Shown here: positions 7,919-17,290 of the stretch, one piece after another
Layout: each line of letters opens with the position of its first letter
Position numbering within the stretch: position 1 is the stretch's first letter
Origin: Stentor roeselii
Taxonomy: Eukaryota; Ciliophora; Heterotrichea; Heterotrichida; Stentoridae
Assembly: GCA_006503475.1 (NCBI GenBank)
Contig: RSEH01000161.1
Location: 46,406 to 110,405 of the forward strand
DNA: 64,000 nt
Direction: 5' to 3'
The notes under the pieces: model-generated
Told to the model about the DNA's origin: nothing
What the model saw: the letters and a program-made list of their open reading frames with translations, nothing else
The model's database searches: none
Program-made: the position numbers and the translations under genes

Positions 7919-10234
7919 ATGAGTACCTCAAAGCTAAGGTCCATCAGTACAAATTCCCGTCTAAAAATTAACTCAAAACTGGACACGTCTGCTGTCCTGT
8001 CCAACGTCCACTCATCACTCGTGGGCTCATCCGTGAATTCTTTATCAAGATCTCGTGAAAAGCTGCCAATCAAACTTCCAAGACTGGCGCCTTCAAGCCG
8101 AGGAAGTAGTGTCGACACTTCCATAACCCAAGACTTAAGCGAAGACTCAATATCTTCTCTAAAGCAGAAGCTTTCAGACGAATGGGAAAAAAAATCCGTG
8201 CCTGTTTCTTTACAAAAAATAGTCGCTGATAAGATCTGGACTCTTCCAAGACATAAAGCAGTTGCTGTCGCTTCTCGAGAACTTGAAGACTTGAAAAAGA
8301 ACCGCTCTGCAATGATGACCGCAATCAGGGCAGTCACGGCGAGGGAAGAAAGCTTGAAAAGCATTTTTGAAATGGAAAATTTTTTGAAGCAGGTCCCGAA
8401 TTGGGAGAAACTTAAAGATGTGCAGTTGGAATGTGCTGAACTTTTACATGCTCATCGCATTTTAAGTATCAATGCTGTGGAAAGTATTGAAAAGTGGAGA
8501 GAAGTTATTAGTTTCAGTGCACTTGTTAATAATGAAACTGGAAGTATTCATATTCCTTTTGTTTGGGAGGAGAGTAATTATTTGGTCAAGATGAGAAATG
8601 ATTTGGATTTTTTGGTTAATTCGGAATTTAGAAAAGTTTTTCATTTTGATAAAAATGACCCTTTGCTTATTAAACCTTCTGTTCCTTCTATTAAGATTAA
8701 GGAGAAGAAAATTGATAGCAATTATTTTATTCAGCATGGGCAGGTAGTAGTATCTCTCCCTTCATCACTCCGTCTAAAAGTAGACCTATCCGAAGAACTA
8801 ATCGCCCGTGAACTAAAATTCGAAAACTCTCTAGAGCCAAAGCACCTGGAGGAGCTTTCCAACGTAATCTACGAAGAGCTCTGCGAAGAAGAAGTGACAA
8901 ACGACGCAATTCTTTATTTCGGAAACAACAAAAGTGAAGTATTGAACCCTTTATCAGAAGCCCTTGCAGACGATCTTCTAAAAACTCTCCTTCAAGACGT
9001 GGTCAAAGATTCAAAAAACGAGCTAAACTCCATTCAAAATGAAAGTCTCGCCAAAGACCTGACAGAAAAACTAATCGAAAAAGAAATCGATTCAGTTTTA
9101 AAAGAAATCGCGATTTCCGAGCTAAAATCTCAAGAAAAGTCAAAAAAAGACCAGGCCCTCAAAGCCCAACGTCTTAAAGAAGAAAATGAAAACATAGCCC
9201 GAAGCATTTACAATGATTTATTCAGTTCTCTTCTGGAAAACATGACAAGTGAAATTTTCTCTCAGATTTCCTTGGAAAAGAAAGAAGGAGAAGATAAGGC
9301 AAAAGCAGCGAAAACTCAAAAAGACAATCAAATAATCGCTGAACGAATCATGACATCTTACATTGAAGAAGAAGTAAAAAAAGCTGTTGATGAAATAGGT
9401 CAGGGTGTAAAAGACCAGCAAGTTGCTAAAAAATCATCAGAGCAACTTTATGAATCTTTGATTCTTCAACTTTTAACAGAAACCGCTTCCGAGGTTTTAA
9501 ACGATCAAAAATCCCAAAAAGCTGCATTAAAATCAAAAGCGTTAAATGACCTCTCTGAGCAGATTTTCGCTTCTTTAGTCCTGGAGCTAGACCCAGACAT
9601 TCAAGAGGTCTGTCAAAGTGCCTTTGACTACGAACTCCAGCTTTACTCAGACCGTTCAGAACTCATTGAAAACGTAGGTCTGGGTTTTTTAAAAGATGAC
9701 TGGGAAGACTCTTCCTTTTCCTTTAAAAAAATCAACACTCCTGAACTAGTCACTGACAAGTTAGTCCAAGAGTACTTCCCGAAGATCCCAGATGAGGAAA
9801 AATGCGTCACGGCCGATGAAGAAGTCCTTGATTCCGAGACCAGAGAACTGGAAGCTCAGTGGTTTTGGGGACTGAAAGGAAATGTCATTGTTGGATTGTT
9901 GGTCTTTTCAGTGGACTTCGATAGAAATGACGTAAGGGTGATTAATGTGCATCATATCACTTGTCTTAACTGGAAGTTTTACCAGGTCTTCATTGAGCAG
10001 GCCGCGCAGTTCATTTGGGACTCGGACCATTGCCAGGAGCTGAGAGTTAATCTTTATGTTTCTGGAAGTCCTGAGATACCGACTCATATTAAAAAAGTTT
10101 TTAACACCCTACAGTTCAGGTGGAAGACTAACTTGGAAAAGGAGGAAGAAGAACTTTCTGTTGTAGTGATGGGAAAAATGAGACCTCAGATAAAATTACA
10201 GAGTCCTAAGAAAAAACAACTGAGGAGAAAATAG
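7919..10234 (+). CDS. Large helical-repeat protein with possible GNAT-like C-terminal domain
   Basis: A 771-residue protein. The N-terminal ~60 residues are Ser-rich. From about 350 to 560 there are about six related helical segments built around patterns like AKDLTEKLIEKEI, ARSIYNDLFSSLLENM, AERIMTSYIEEEV and SEQIFASLVLEL, spaced roughly 30-47 residues apart with charged linkers. The C-terminal ~130 residues (WFWGLKGNVIVGLLVFSVDF onward) form an ordered alpha/beta domain that resembles a GNAT acetyltransferase fold in strand/helix order, but no acetyl-CoA loop is obvious. Base composition flips abruptly inside the gene near 8740. It ends 15 bp from the convergent kinase-like gene. Function unknown. 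Confidence 0.76.
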   Translation: MSTSKLRSISTNSRLKINSKLDTSAVLSNVHSSLVGSSVNSLSRSREKLPIKLPRLAPSSRGSSVDTSITQDLSEDSISSLKQKLSDEWEKKSVPVSLQKIVADKIWTLPRHKAVAVASRELEDLKKNRSAMMTAIRAVTAREESLKSIFEMENFLKQVPNWEKLKDVQLECAELLHAHRILSINAVESIEKWREVISFSALVNNETGSIHIPFVWEESNYLVKMRNDLDFLVNSEFRKVFHFDKNDPLLIKPSVPSIKIKEKKIDSNYFIQHGQVVVSLPSSLRLKVDLSEELIARELKFENSLEPKHLEELSNVIYEELCEEEVTNDAILYFGNNKSEVLNPLSEALADDLLKTLLQDVVKDSKNELNSIQNESLAKDLTEKLIEKEIDSVLKEIAISELKSQEKSKKDQALKAQRLKEENENIARSIYNDLFSSLLENMTSEIFSQISLEKKEGEDKAKAAKTQKDNQIIAERIMTSYIEEEVKKAVDEIGQGVKDQQVAKKSSEQLYESLILQLLTETASEVLNDQKSQKAALKSKALNDLSEQIFASLVLELDPDIQEVCQSAFDYELQLYSDRSELIENVGLGFLKDDWEDSSFSFKKINTPELVTDKLVQEYFPKIPDEEKCVTADEEVLDSETRELEAQWFWGLKGNVIVGLLVFSVDFDRNDVRVINVHHITCLNWKFYQVFIEQAAQFIWDSDHCQELRVNLYVSGSPEIPTHIKKVFNTLQFRWKTNLEKEEEELSVVVMGKMRPQIKLQSPKKKQLRRK

Positions 10235-10249
10235 TGTATTTAGAATTAA

Positions 10250-11722
10250 TTAAGTCGTGAATTTCACCATTAATAATATTAACTCGTCTTTTGATAATGT
10301 TGACTTTCCCATCGCTTCTTCGAAAAGACTGGAAAATGATTCTAAGTCTGGATCCCCTGCTTCTTTACAGATATTCACAGCGTCAATCAAACCATCAGAG
10401 TTATCGTCTAAGGACTCGAACACCGTCATCAATAAATTTTTATCTGAAATACGAGTCAAGGTTGTGAGAAAGTCCAAGTAAGCCATCGTATTATTCTTCA
10501 AAGAATCATACTGCTTAAAAACATCAAAAAGCACTTCAGAAAGCTCTTGGTACTCATCCGATAAACCCGCAAAAAACGTTTCAATCGCCTGAAGAGTCAC
10601 AACTTTCAAATGTTGTTTATCTATTCTCTTCCAGATTTCCTCTAAAAAGTTAAGATTTGGAATCACTTTCCTCAACTCCATGATTTTTACCAACATTTTC
10701 TTTAATTTATTCGCGAACTGAACTTTAATAAGATATTCTTGACTTGAATCAGCAGGTTTCAAGGCTTTTAAAAGCTTTAAAAGGACGAACTCTGCCATGC
10801 GATTTGAAAATTTCATCACGAACTTAGAGTCTAGAAGGTCTTCAGCGAAAGGTCTTGCAGATTCTTTTTGCAAGATGCTTTTAATGAAATTTTTCATTGA
10901 TTTCGGGAGTTTTTTCCAGTTATTTGACTTGGGAAGTTTGAAAGAAGAGATTCTTTTGATGATTTCTGCAAGGTTTTTCCCTTGGAACGGTTGATGTCCG
11001 ACGACCATGGAATAAAAAGTGACTCCGAGAGACCAGACATCACATCGAAGGTCGTAGTTTTCATTGAAGACTTCAGGAGCCATATAAAGAGCGCATCCGA
11101 ATTTTTCATTAAATCTTTCCCCAACAGCAGATGATGCAAAAGAGATGATTTTTACTGTAGTTTTTTCCTTATCGTAAAACATGATGTTTTCAATGCTCAG
11201 AGATCGATGCACCACTGACTGGCTCCTCATATAATCAACCGCATCCAACAGTTGGATGATAATCGGAAAGGCTTCTGAAAGACTCATCTGTTTATAAGTA
11301 GCAAGATGGTCGTAAAGTTCTCCTCCTCTGCAATAGTCAAGAACCAGGTGAATGTATTTTGTTTCTAAAAACACTTCGTGAAGCTTGCAGATGTTCGGAT
11401 GGTCAAGCATTAACAGTCCTTGAATCTCATTTAAAATCATTGAAAACTTCAGACCTTTTCGCTTCGCGAAGATTATGTCTGAGGATGACTCGCGACCGTC
11501 GCCCAGGTAATAAGACTTTACTGCGAATCTTCTTGAATTTAAACGATTTGTGCAAACTCGGACTTCGGAAATTTGAGATTTTTTTCCTTCGTCTAGACGA
11601 TGACCGATGTGGAACTTTTTTTTGATTTTAAGTCCGGCTTCTTGAAGCACTCGGGACTCTGGGTGTTGGGATTTTAGGTTGTTGTAAGAAACTTCTATTG
11701 CGGAGATCACTTCTTCATTCAT
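10250..11722 (-). CDS. CDPK-like pseudokinase with degenerate EF hand
   Basis: A 490-residue protein with a protein-kinase fold of the CAMK/CDPK type at about 38-305, followed by a helical EF-hand-like region. The beta3 lysine is present (AVK, Lys69), as are the APE motif (215-217) and DVWSLG. Three catalytic signatures are lost: the glycine loop reads DEGKKSQIS (44-52), HRD is HRS (Ser174), and DFG is SFA (194-196). The best EF loop, DDNSDGLIDAVN (439-450), lacks the final Glu. In active kinases HRD Asp is the catalytic base and DFG Asp binds Mg, so phosphotransfer is unlikely. A scaffolding or allosteric role is inferred. The ATG follows CTAATAAA. Confidence 0.88.
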   Translation of the reverse strand: MNEEVISAIEVSYNNLKSQHPESRVLQEAGLKIKKKFHIGHRLDEGKKSQISEVRVCTNRLNSRRFAVKSYYLGDGRESSSDIIFAKRKGLKFSMILNEIQGLLMLDHPNICKLHEVFLETKYIHLVLDYCRGGELYDHLATYKQMSLSEAFPIIIQLLDAVDYMRSQSVVHRSLSIENIMFYDKEKTTVKIISFASSAVGERFNEKFGCALYMAPEVFNENYDLRCDVWSLGVTFYSMVVGHQPFQGKNLAEIIKRISSFKLPKSNNWKKLPKSMKNFIKSILQKESARPFAEDLLDSKFVMKFSNRMAEFVLLKLLKALKPADSSQEYLIKVQFANKLKKMLVKIMELRKVIPNLNFLEEIWKRIDKQHLKVVTLQAIETFFAGLSDEYQELSEVLFDVFKQYDSLKNNTMAYLDFLTTLTRISDKNLLMTVFESLDDNSDGLIDAVNICKEAGDPDLESFSSLFEEAMGKSTLSKDELILLMVKFTT

Positions 11723-11754
11723 TTTATTAGGGGTTGATTATGGCTTTGGTTATA

Positions 11755-12774
11755 ATGAATCGGCTTATTGGATTTATTTGGATTTTTAGAAGGGTTTATG
11801 GGTTTCAATGCTTGATGTGTAGATTAGGAGGGTCTTTATGGATACAGTAAAGGAAAAATAGTGATTTTTATAGTTTTCAATCTTGTCCTTTAGGATTTGA
11901 TTGTAAATTTAATTGCTCTTGCTTAGAGAATTCTTTTGATTTGCAGAATTGTTTTTCAGATGACCTGGTTCAGTGTCCGAACCAAGCTGTAAGAAAAAAT
12001 CAGTCATATTGTGGAAAAACTTATAGAACAACTGAAAAAGGAAGTTTTTCTAATTTTTTTCCAGGTTCTACTCTTTTTTACTGGGAATTCGATCTTAGAA
12101 GCTCGAAAAAGATTTCATCTTCAGTGAAATTCAAGCTTCATTATTCTTCGGATGTATAGACTATAAAGCTAAGTCCGACAGTATTGTTCCTGGTTTACTT
12201 CTTAGGCGATTCAGAACCTCGACCTAGTTTACTCTATTCAAAAGGCGAACTTCATAACGCGAATCTAAAACAAGCCGACTTGACAGGAAGTTATTTCGTG
12301 CTGATCTTTTGGCATCCTCAAGAAATGCAGGCAAAATTCGGATTTTCTTGGAATACTGAAGAAAAAAGTTCGGAAAATATTGATTTTAAGTTGTTAGCTT
12401 CGGTCTTGGTTCCTTGTTTTGTTTTCAGTTTAGCGATTTTATGCGGTTATAGCTGTTTTAGAAGGAGAAAATCTAGAAGAAGACAAAGGGTCAGTTATCA
12501 GGTTATTAGCAGGAGTGACTTGATGAATGACAGCTTTGTTGATAATTACTTTCCAGTCAAGTATTATTTAAGTGGGTTGGATGAGATCTGCCCTATTTGC
12601 TTTGATGTGTAAGATTTTCTTAGGTTTAAAATTGGAGATGAAATCAGGAATACGAAATGTAATCATCTTTTTCATGCAAGGTGTTTTGAGGAATGGATTG
12701 AGTCACGACCTGCTCATTATTCATGTCCGATGTGCAAAACTGTGTTGTTCGAGTTTAACTATAGGGTTGATTAG
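11755..12774 (+). CDS. Transmembrane RING-H2 ubiquitin ligase (three 15-nt introns)
   Basis: The gene is seen only after removing three 15-nt introns (11847-11861, 12154-12168, 12609-12623), which joins one frame into about 324 residues. The order is a hydrophobic N-terminus, a Cys-rich luminal part (CPLGFDCKFNCSC), a membrane span (LLASVLVPCFVFSLAILCGY), a basic stretch RRRKSRRR and a C-terminal RING-H2 finger: CPICFDV, then CNHLFHARCFEEW, then CPMC. RING-H2 proteins of this type are membrane E3 ligases of the endomembrane system. The third intron splits the finger after its first Cys pair, and splicing is needed to complete it. The start at 11755 (TTATAATG context) is the least certain part; 11740 and 11815 are in-frame alternatives. 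Confidence 0.85.
11847..11861 (+). other. 15-nt intron (RING-H2 gene, intron 1)
   Basis: GTAAAGGAAAAATAG. It carries an in-frame TAA. Removing it joins ...TGG ATA CA to T GAT TTT and keeps the frame of the downstream exon. Confidence 0.72.
12154..12168 (+). other. 15-nt intron (RING-H2 gene, intron 2)
   Basis: GTATAGACTATAAAG. It carries an in-frame TAG. Removal joins TCG GAT to CTA AGT and links two frames that together make the luminal domain. Confidence 0.82.
12609..12623 (+). other. 15-nt intron (RING-H2 gene, intron 3)
   Basis: GTAAGATTTTCTTAG. It carries an in-frame stop. Removal joins TTT GAT GT to G TTT AAA and completes a textbook RING-H2 finger, which strongly supports the splice. 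Confidence 0.92.
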
Positions 12775-12968
12775 AAATTTTATGAAAGTCTGGGTGAATT
12801 TTTATGATAAATTGATTTATCGAGGTAATATTAAATTTTTATAGTTTATATCAGGATGATTTATTAAAGTACTTCAAACATGATTAAACCAAAAATTTTT
12901 AAACACTTTCCAGAAACCCAAAACAATAAAATTAAAAAAATGTTAACAAAATACCCTCTCCTGAAAAT

Positions 12969-14570
12969 CTACAAGTCCACACTAATCATATCAAGTAGCC
13001 TCTCAAGTCCATTTAAATGACTAGCAAAAACATCAGCCAATTTCTCAACAACAGTAACAACCTGCACAACTTGTACCTTTTCAGCACAATTTCCACACAA
13101 GCTAACACAAACGCGAGCACAATCCTCACAAGCGACATGTCCACAAGGTACACAAACAAATCCCTTAATAAGATGCCTGAAACAAACAGAGCAAGCAAGA
13201 GTTTCCCTTGCATTTCTAATCATTTCTCCAGCAGCCTTAATAAAAAACTCACTTCCCTGAGTTGAACGACTTTTCGAGTCTTTTCCATTAAAAGGTCCTT
13301 TATTTTCAAGGTTTTCCACAATGACTTCAAGTTTTTCAATGAAACTATTTTTTTGAGCAAGTTGATTTTTATGATAAGTGTCGTTTTTTATTGATTTTTC
13401 AAGTTGCTGCTTTACAGAAGATAACTCTTCCTCTAAGGCGAAATACCTCGCGTGCCATCTTGCTGCTTCTTCTCGTGAAATCTCATCAAAGAACTTCTGG
13501 TCAAGCCAAGTCTCTGACCTTCGGACGGACTGTGCAGGAGGCGTTCTTTTTCTTTCAAGTTGTAAGGATTGGGCGATGGTTTGAAGTCTTGAGTTCTCAG
13601 AAAGAAGATTTTCTTGAATGACTTTAAGTTCTTCGATTTGACTTTTAAGGGATTCTTTAGATTGCATGTGATTTAAAGTTTCGGTCAGATATCGATTTTT
13701 TTCACTTTCGAGAAGTTCTTCTAGAGTTGAGAGTTGTTTGATTAATTTTAGGTTCTGGGAGTCTTTTGATTCGAGTTCGTTTTTTAGGAATTTTATTTCA
13801 TTTTCTTGTAGAGAGTTCTGAGAAGTGAGTTTTGAGACTTGTCTTTGTAAAATTACTAGTTTTGACTCGACATCATTCATTTGTTCATTTGCAGCTTTTC
13901 TTTTATTTTCACTTTTTTGCAGCATTTCTTGAAGTTCAGCTAATTCTCCAAGTTTATACTGAGCGTCTGACTGAGTTTCTTTGAGTTTCATTTCAAGTGA
14001 CTTGATGACGCCATGATAAGATTTAAGAGAAGATTCAGCAGTTTGCCAGTTGATGACCAGTTTCGAATTAGTACTTTCAAGTCCTTTATTTTTTACTTTA
14101 AGACTGTTGTTTTCACCTAAAAGTAAATCAATATAATCTTGCTGCTCATGAACCTTTTGCGACATTGACAAGAAATCCAAGTCATTAAAGCGAGTTTTAG
14201 TTTTCGACTCTCTTTTGTACTCAATTTCACTTTTTTTATTGTTAGAACTCACTGTTCCTTGCATGTAGTCCACCTGGCTCGGCTTGGCTTCTTCAATTGA
14301 AGCATTTTTGCTGTGGTCTTCATTTTCCAGGTCTAGTTTTACAGAAGGCATCAGTCCTGGACTTGATTGAAAATTGAAAACATTTGGCTTTTTCGCTTCT
14401 TCAATCCTTTTAATGAACAACTCCTCAGGGGACTTGAAACTTGAAGTCAATTGGCCTGGACTTATCAAATTTTTCGGAGAGTTGTGACTACTGCGGCTTT
14501 GTTTTTTTATCAACGGCAGACCTTTGGTTTCTTTATGTTCGACTTCAATCAATTTTTTCTTTTTATTCAT
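12969..14570 (-). CDS. Coiled-coil protein with C-terminal RING finger
   Basis: A 533-residue protein. The first ~140 residues are charged and disordered. Residues about 140-430 are a long coiled coil with heptad-like Leu/Glu/Lys pattern. A C3HC4-type RING follows near 460-500: CSVCFRHL, then VPCGHVACEDC, then CGNC. This layout (coiled coil plus terminal RING) is typical of soluble E3 ubiquitin ligases that dimerise through the coil. The start codon lies only 4 bp beyond the stop of the upstream sorting-nexin gene, and the TAAATAA before the ATG contains that stop codon. Confidence 0.86.
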   Translation of the reverse strand: MNKKKKLIEVEHKETKGLPLIKKQSRSSHNSPKNLISPGQLTSSFKSPEELFIKRIEEAKKPNVFNFQSSPGLMPSVKLDLENEDHSKNASIEEAKPSQVDYMQGTVSSNNKKSEIEYKRESKTKTRFNDLDFLSMSQKVHEQQDYIDLLLGENNSLKVKNKGLESTNSKLVINWQTAESSLKSYHGVIKSLEMKLKETQSDAQYKLGELAELQEMLQKSENKRKAANEQMNDVESKLVILQRQVSKLTSQNSLQENEIKFLKNELESKDSQNLKLIKQLSTLEELLESEKNRYLTETLNHMQSKESLKSQIEELKVIQENLLSENSRLQTIAQSLQLERKRTPPAQSVRRSETWLDQKFFDEISREEAARWHARYFALEEELSSVKQQLEKSIKNDTYHKNQLAQKNSFIEKLEVIVENLENKGPFNGKDSKSRSTQGSEFFIKAAGEMIRNARETLACSVCFRHLIKGFVCVPCGHVACEDCARVCVSLCGNCAEKVQVVQVVTVVEKLADVFASHLNGLERLLDMISVDL

Positions 14571-14574
14571 TTAT

Positions 14575-15699
14575 TTAACTATCTTTTAAGATCTGCTCGT
14601 CAAACATCGTCTTCAATGGCATGAATTGAATGAAAATTTCGTCGATTTCACCTGAAATGCTTTCAGCGAACTTTTCGATTATGTGTCTGAAACTTTCATT
14701 TAAAGATTTTCTCAGTTGGGACACTTCAACGTTTAAAAACTTCTCAGTGACGATTTTGCAGATTTTTTCATAAGACTTAAGCTCGATTTCTAATTCTTGA
14801 ATTTTTTTTTCTTGTTTGGCGACTCGTTGTTCTTTCGTTGTTTTTGAAAAAATCTGACTGATTTTTTTTTTTCCGGTTTTTTTTTCTTCTAGTTTTTTTC
14901 CTTCGATTTCAAGTTTTTCCTTTGTTTTTGTTTTTGATTTGATGAGTTTCGAGCGAGAAGAGATCAATTCAATGACTGCTTTGATATCTAGAATCACTAC
15001 TCGTGACCAGTCAAGTGGCAAGGAATAAGGATTTGAATAAGCAGGTCTTCTTGGAATTTCACTTGAAGAGAACTCATAAGTCTGTGAATAAAAACTGGTG
15101 ATTTCATTAATTCCTGAAATCATTTCATTCACCGAGTTCTCAAAACATGAAAAATTTTCAAAGACTGTTTTGCAAGACTGGCTGAAATTCTCTAAATTAT
15201 TCAAAAACACTGAAAAGACTTCAAACCACTTCTGAACTTTTGCATCTTCTTCAGGAAGAGAATGGAAAAATATAGACTCTTGGAAAAGTTCAGAGTAGTT
15301 CTCAGCTATTTCAACAGTAGTTTTTTCTTTAAAGTCTTCTGAAGTTTTACAGAAATCAGCAGAGCCTCGAAGAAAAGTCTGGACTTCTTCACAGTTGAAA
15401 AGGTAAGAAACTTGTGAAACTTTCACTAAGAAATCATTCAACAACTGCATTCGGGTCAACACGAAGTCCTGTCCTAAGTTGCCCTAAGTGACTTTTACAA
15501 TCATTTGTTTTCCTGGAATGCTTGGAATGAGAAGGCCTGGCCATCTTCGAAGAAGAGATCTGCGAAGAGAGTTGAATTCTTTATAACGTCTTCTGCAGTG
15601 AAATTGACCTTGTGAGTCATGTCCTGAGATTAAATAATTCACGTGTTTTCGAAGTTTTGCATCTTTGAAAACGGGTTCTGTCACTTGAATGAAGATCAT
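14575..15699 (-). CDS. PX-domain sorting nexin (one 15-nt intron)
   Basis: Removing the 15-nt intron at 15484-15498 joins two frames into a 369-residue protein. The N-terminal ~110 residues are a PX domain: YLISGHDSQGQFHCRRRYKEF carries the phosphate-contacting RRYKEF segment (the quoted part is in two pieces: YLISGHDSQGQF and RRRYKEF), followed by IPSIPGK and, across the splice, LTRMQLLNDFL. PX domains bind phosphatidylinositol 3-phosphate on endosomes. The remaining ~250 residues are helical with coiled-coil segments and resemble the BAR-like part of PX-BAR sorting nexins. A role in endosomal sorting is inferred from the family. Confidence 0.87.
15484..15498 (-). other. 15-nt intron (sorting nexin gene)
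   Basis: On the minus strand it reads GTAAAAGTCACTTAG, with the stop TAG in frame. Splicing joins GGAAAACAAATGATT to GGCAACTTAGGACAG and restores the proline-loop region of the PX domain. Confidence 0.92.
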
Positions 15700-15804
15700 A
15701 ATTTTTCCAGATAAATGGAAATTGGAGGATTAAGTGAATGCTGAAAACTGAAGGTTTCTTATTTTTTCCATTTTCTCAGTTTGAGTTGGATTCTTCTTAA
15801 ATAA

Positions 15805-17166
15805 ATGATTTCAAATTTTAATAGAACGAACTCGATTTCGCCTTTGAAAGGGTCGAAGGACTTGGAAGGTCATATTGATCGACTTAATCGCGCACTTAGC
15901 ATCGCCATGCAGGAGATTGAGTCTCATCCGAGTACTTCTAGGGTTTCTTCACGATTTTCTATACTTCCGGTTGAGTTTGAAAATCAAATTGAATCACCTT
16001 CTTATAGGTCGGAAGATCTGCAACTCCCTTACGAATTCGAGCAAAAGATAGAAGAACTGCTCCTGACCGTAGACCGCAGCCAAATGATGATAGAAGATTT
16101 TATATCAGAACACTCCCGAGGTCTCTTAAAGCCAATGAAACCCGCTGAACCCACCGAGAAATGTTCACATGACCTATTCCTGATTCGCCACGAAATCGAG
16201 TTAAACCTGAAACTTCAAAGAAACAAAGAACTCGAAAAAGAACATCAAGAATTCCAAGAAAAACTCGATTCTCTAGACCGTCTAAACGACCAGTACTCTA
16301 AAAAAAAGGCAGAAGTGACGATTTTATTCGAAAAACTTGCTGAAAAAGAAAAGCTTTTAAATGAAAAAGAAAAAGAACTCAGGGCAAGTCGAATGGCCTT
16401 TGATCGACGAAAAACGATCTGGGAACAAGAAAAAGAAAACGAAGAAAACGAGATGCCTCATATAAAACCACCGAAATTTTCCTCTACAAATACAAACCCA
16501 CTTAGAAGTTCAATGCCCTGCTCATGGCCTTCTTTAAAACCAGATTCAAGTTCTGTGTTCAAAAATGGAGCTCCTGGCTTCCAAGCAACTATCGAGTCTT
16601 GTCAATACGAATTAAGTGAAAAGGTGGAAGAACTGGAAAAACTTAAAAATACAAAAATTGACTCCTCGAAATTGGAAATGCAAATTGACTCATTGAAAAA
16701 TAAAATCGCTACTCTTAGAGGAGAGCAGGTCATGAAGATGTCTTGTCAGTCTTCGAAAATTTTAAGTAGTTTGGTTCAAACTATGCAGAAACAAAATATT
16801 CGAGATGAAATTGCGAGGGATAGAAAAGAAATTGTTGAAAAAATAAACTCCAGTTTTAAATGTGATAATAGGGAAGTTTTTAAAATCAAACAACTTGAAG
16901 TTAAAATGCCTGAAAAAACTGAGACTAAAAGAAGGTTTTTGTTTTCTGATGCTCCTACTCCTAAAAGTATTCTTACGCCTAGGACTTGTGAGAAGGAAGA
17001 TCCTTATAAGGTTTATTTTGAGAATAAGAAAAAGATGATACAGGAAAAAGAAATGGAGTTGGCGGAGAAGGAGAAACTTTTAAAGGATGTTTTTAGGGAA
17101 ATTATTGTTAAGTATCCGGATGCTAAGGATATTATTGGACATTTGAAGAGGAGGAATAGGGGGTAG
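15805..17166 (+). CDS. Hypothetical coiled-coil protein
   Basis: A 453-residue, highly charged protein. Coiled-coil stretches lie at about 125-220, 265-310 and near the C-terminus (EKEMELAEKEKLLKDVFREI). A Pro/Ser-rich linker separates the first two. No enzymatic motif or membrane segment is present. Context TTAAATAA directly precedes the ATG. A structural role in cytoskeleton or basal body is possible but unsupported. Confidence 0.72.
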   Translation: MISNFNRTNSISPLKGSKDLEGHIDRLNRALSIAMQEIESHPSTSRVSSRFSILPVEFENQIESPSYRSEDLQLPYEFEQKIEELLLTVDRSQMMIEDFISEHSRGLLKPMKPAEPTEKCSHDLFLIRHEIELNLKLQRNKELEKEHQEFQEKLDSLDRLNDQYSKKKAEVTILFEKLAEKEKLLNEKEKELRASRMAFDRRKTIWEQEKENEENEMPHIKPPKFSSTNTNPLRSSMPCSWPSLKPDSSSVFKNGAPGFQATIESCQYELSEKVEELEKLKNTKIDSSKLEMQIDSLKNKIATLRGEQVMKMSCQSSKILSSLVQTMQKQNIRDEIARDRKEIVEKINSSFKCDNREVFKIKQLEVKMPEKTETKRRFLFSDAPTPKSILTPRTCEKEDPYKVYFENKKKMIQEKEMELAEKEKLLKDVFREIIVKYPDAKDIIGHLKRRNRG

Positions 17167-17290
17167 GTAGTGTTTAGGTAAGTTTTGATGATTCTTGATA
17201 TTTTTTTGGATTATTTAAGTAGATTGATAGGCAGTTCGATATTGCCAAGATTAATATTTTCACCCAATTCCAAATCCCTACATCTCTAAA

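Noticed and set aside
12572-12844. Separate plus-strand frame overlapping the RING-H2 gene
   Set aside because: It reads another phase and breaks the RING cysteines; the spliced frame is far better supported.
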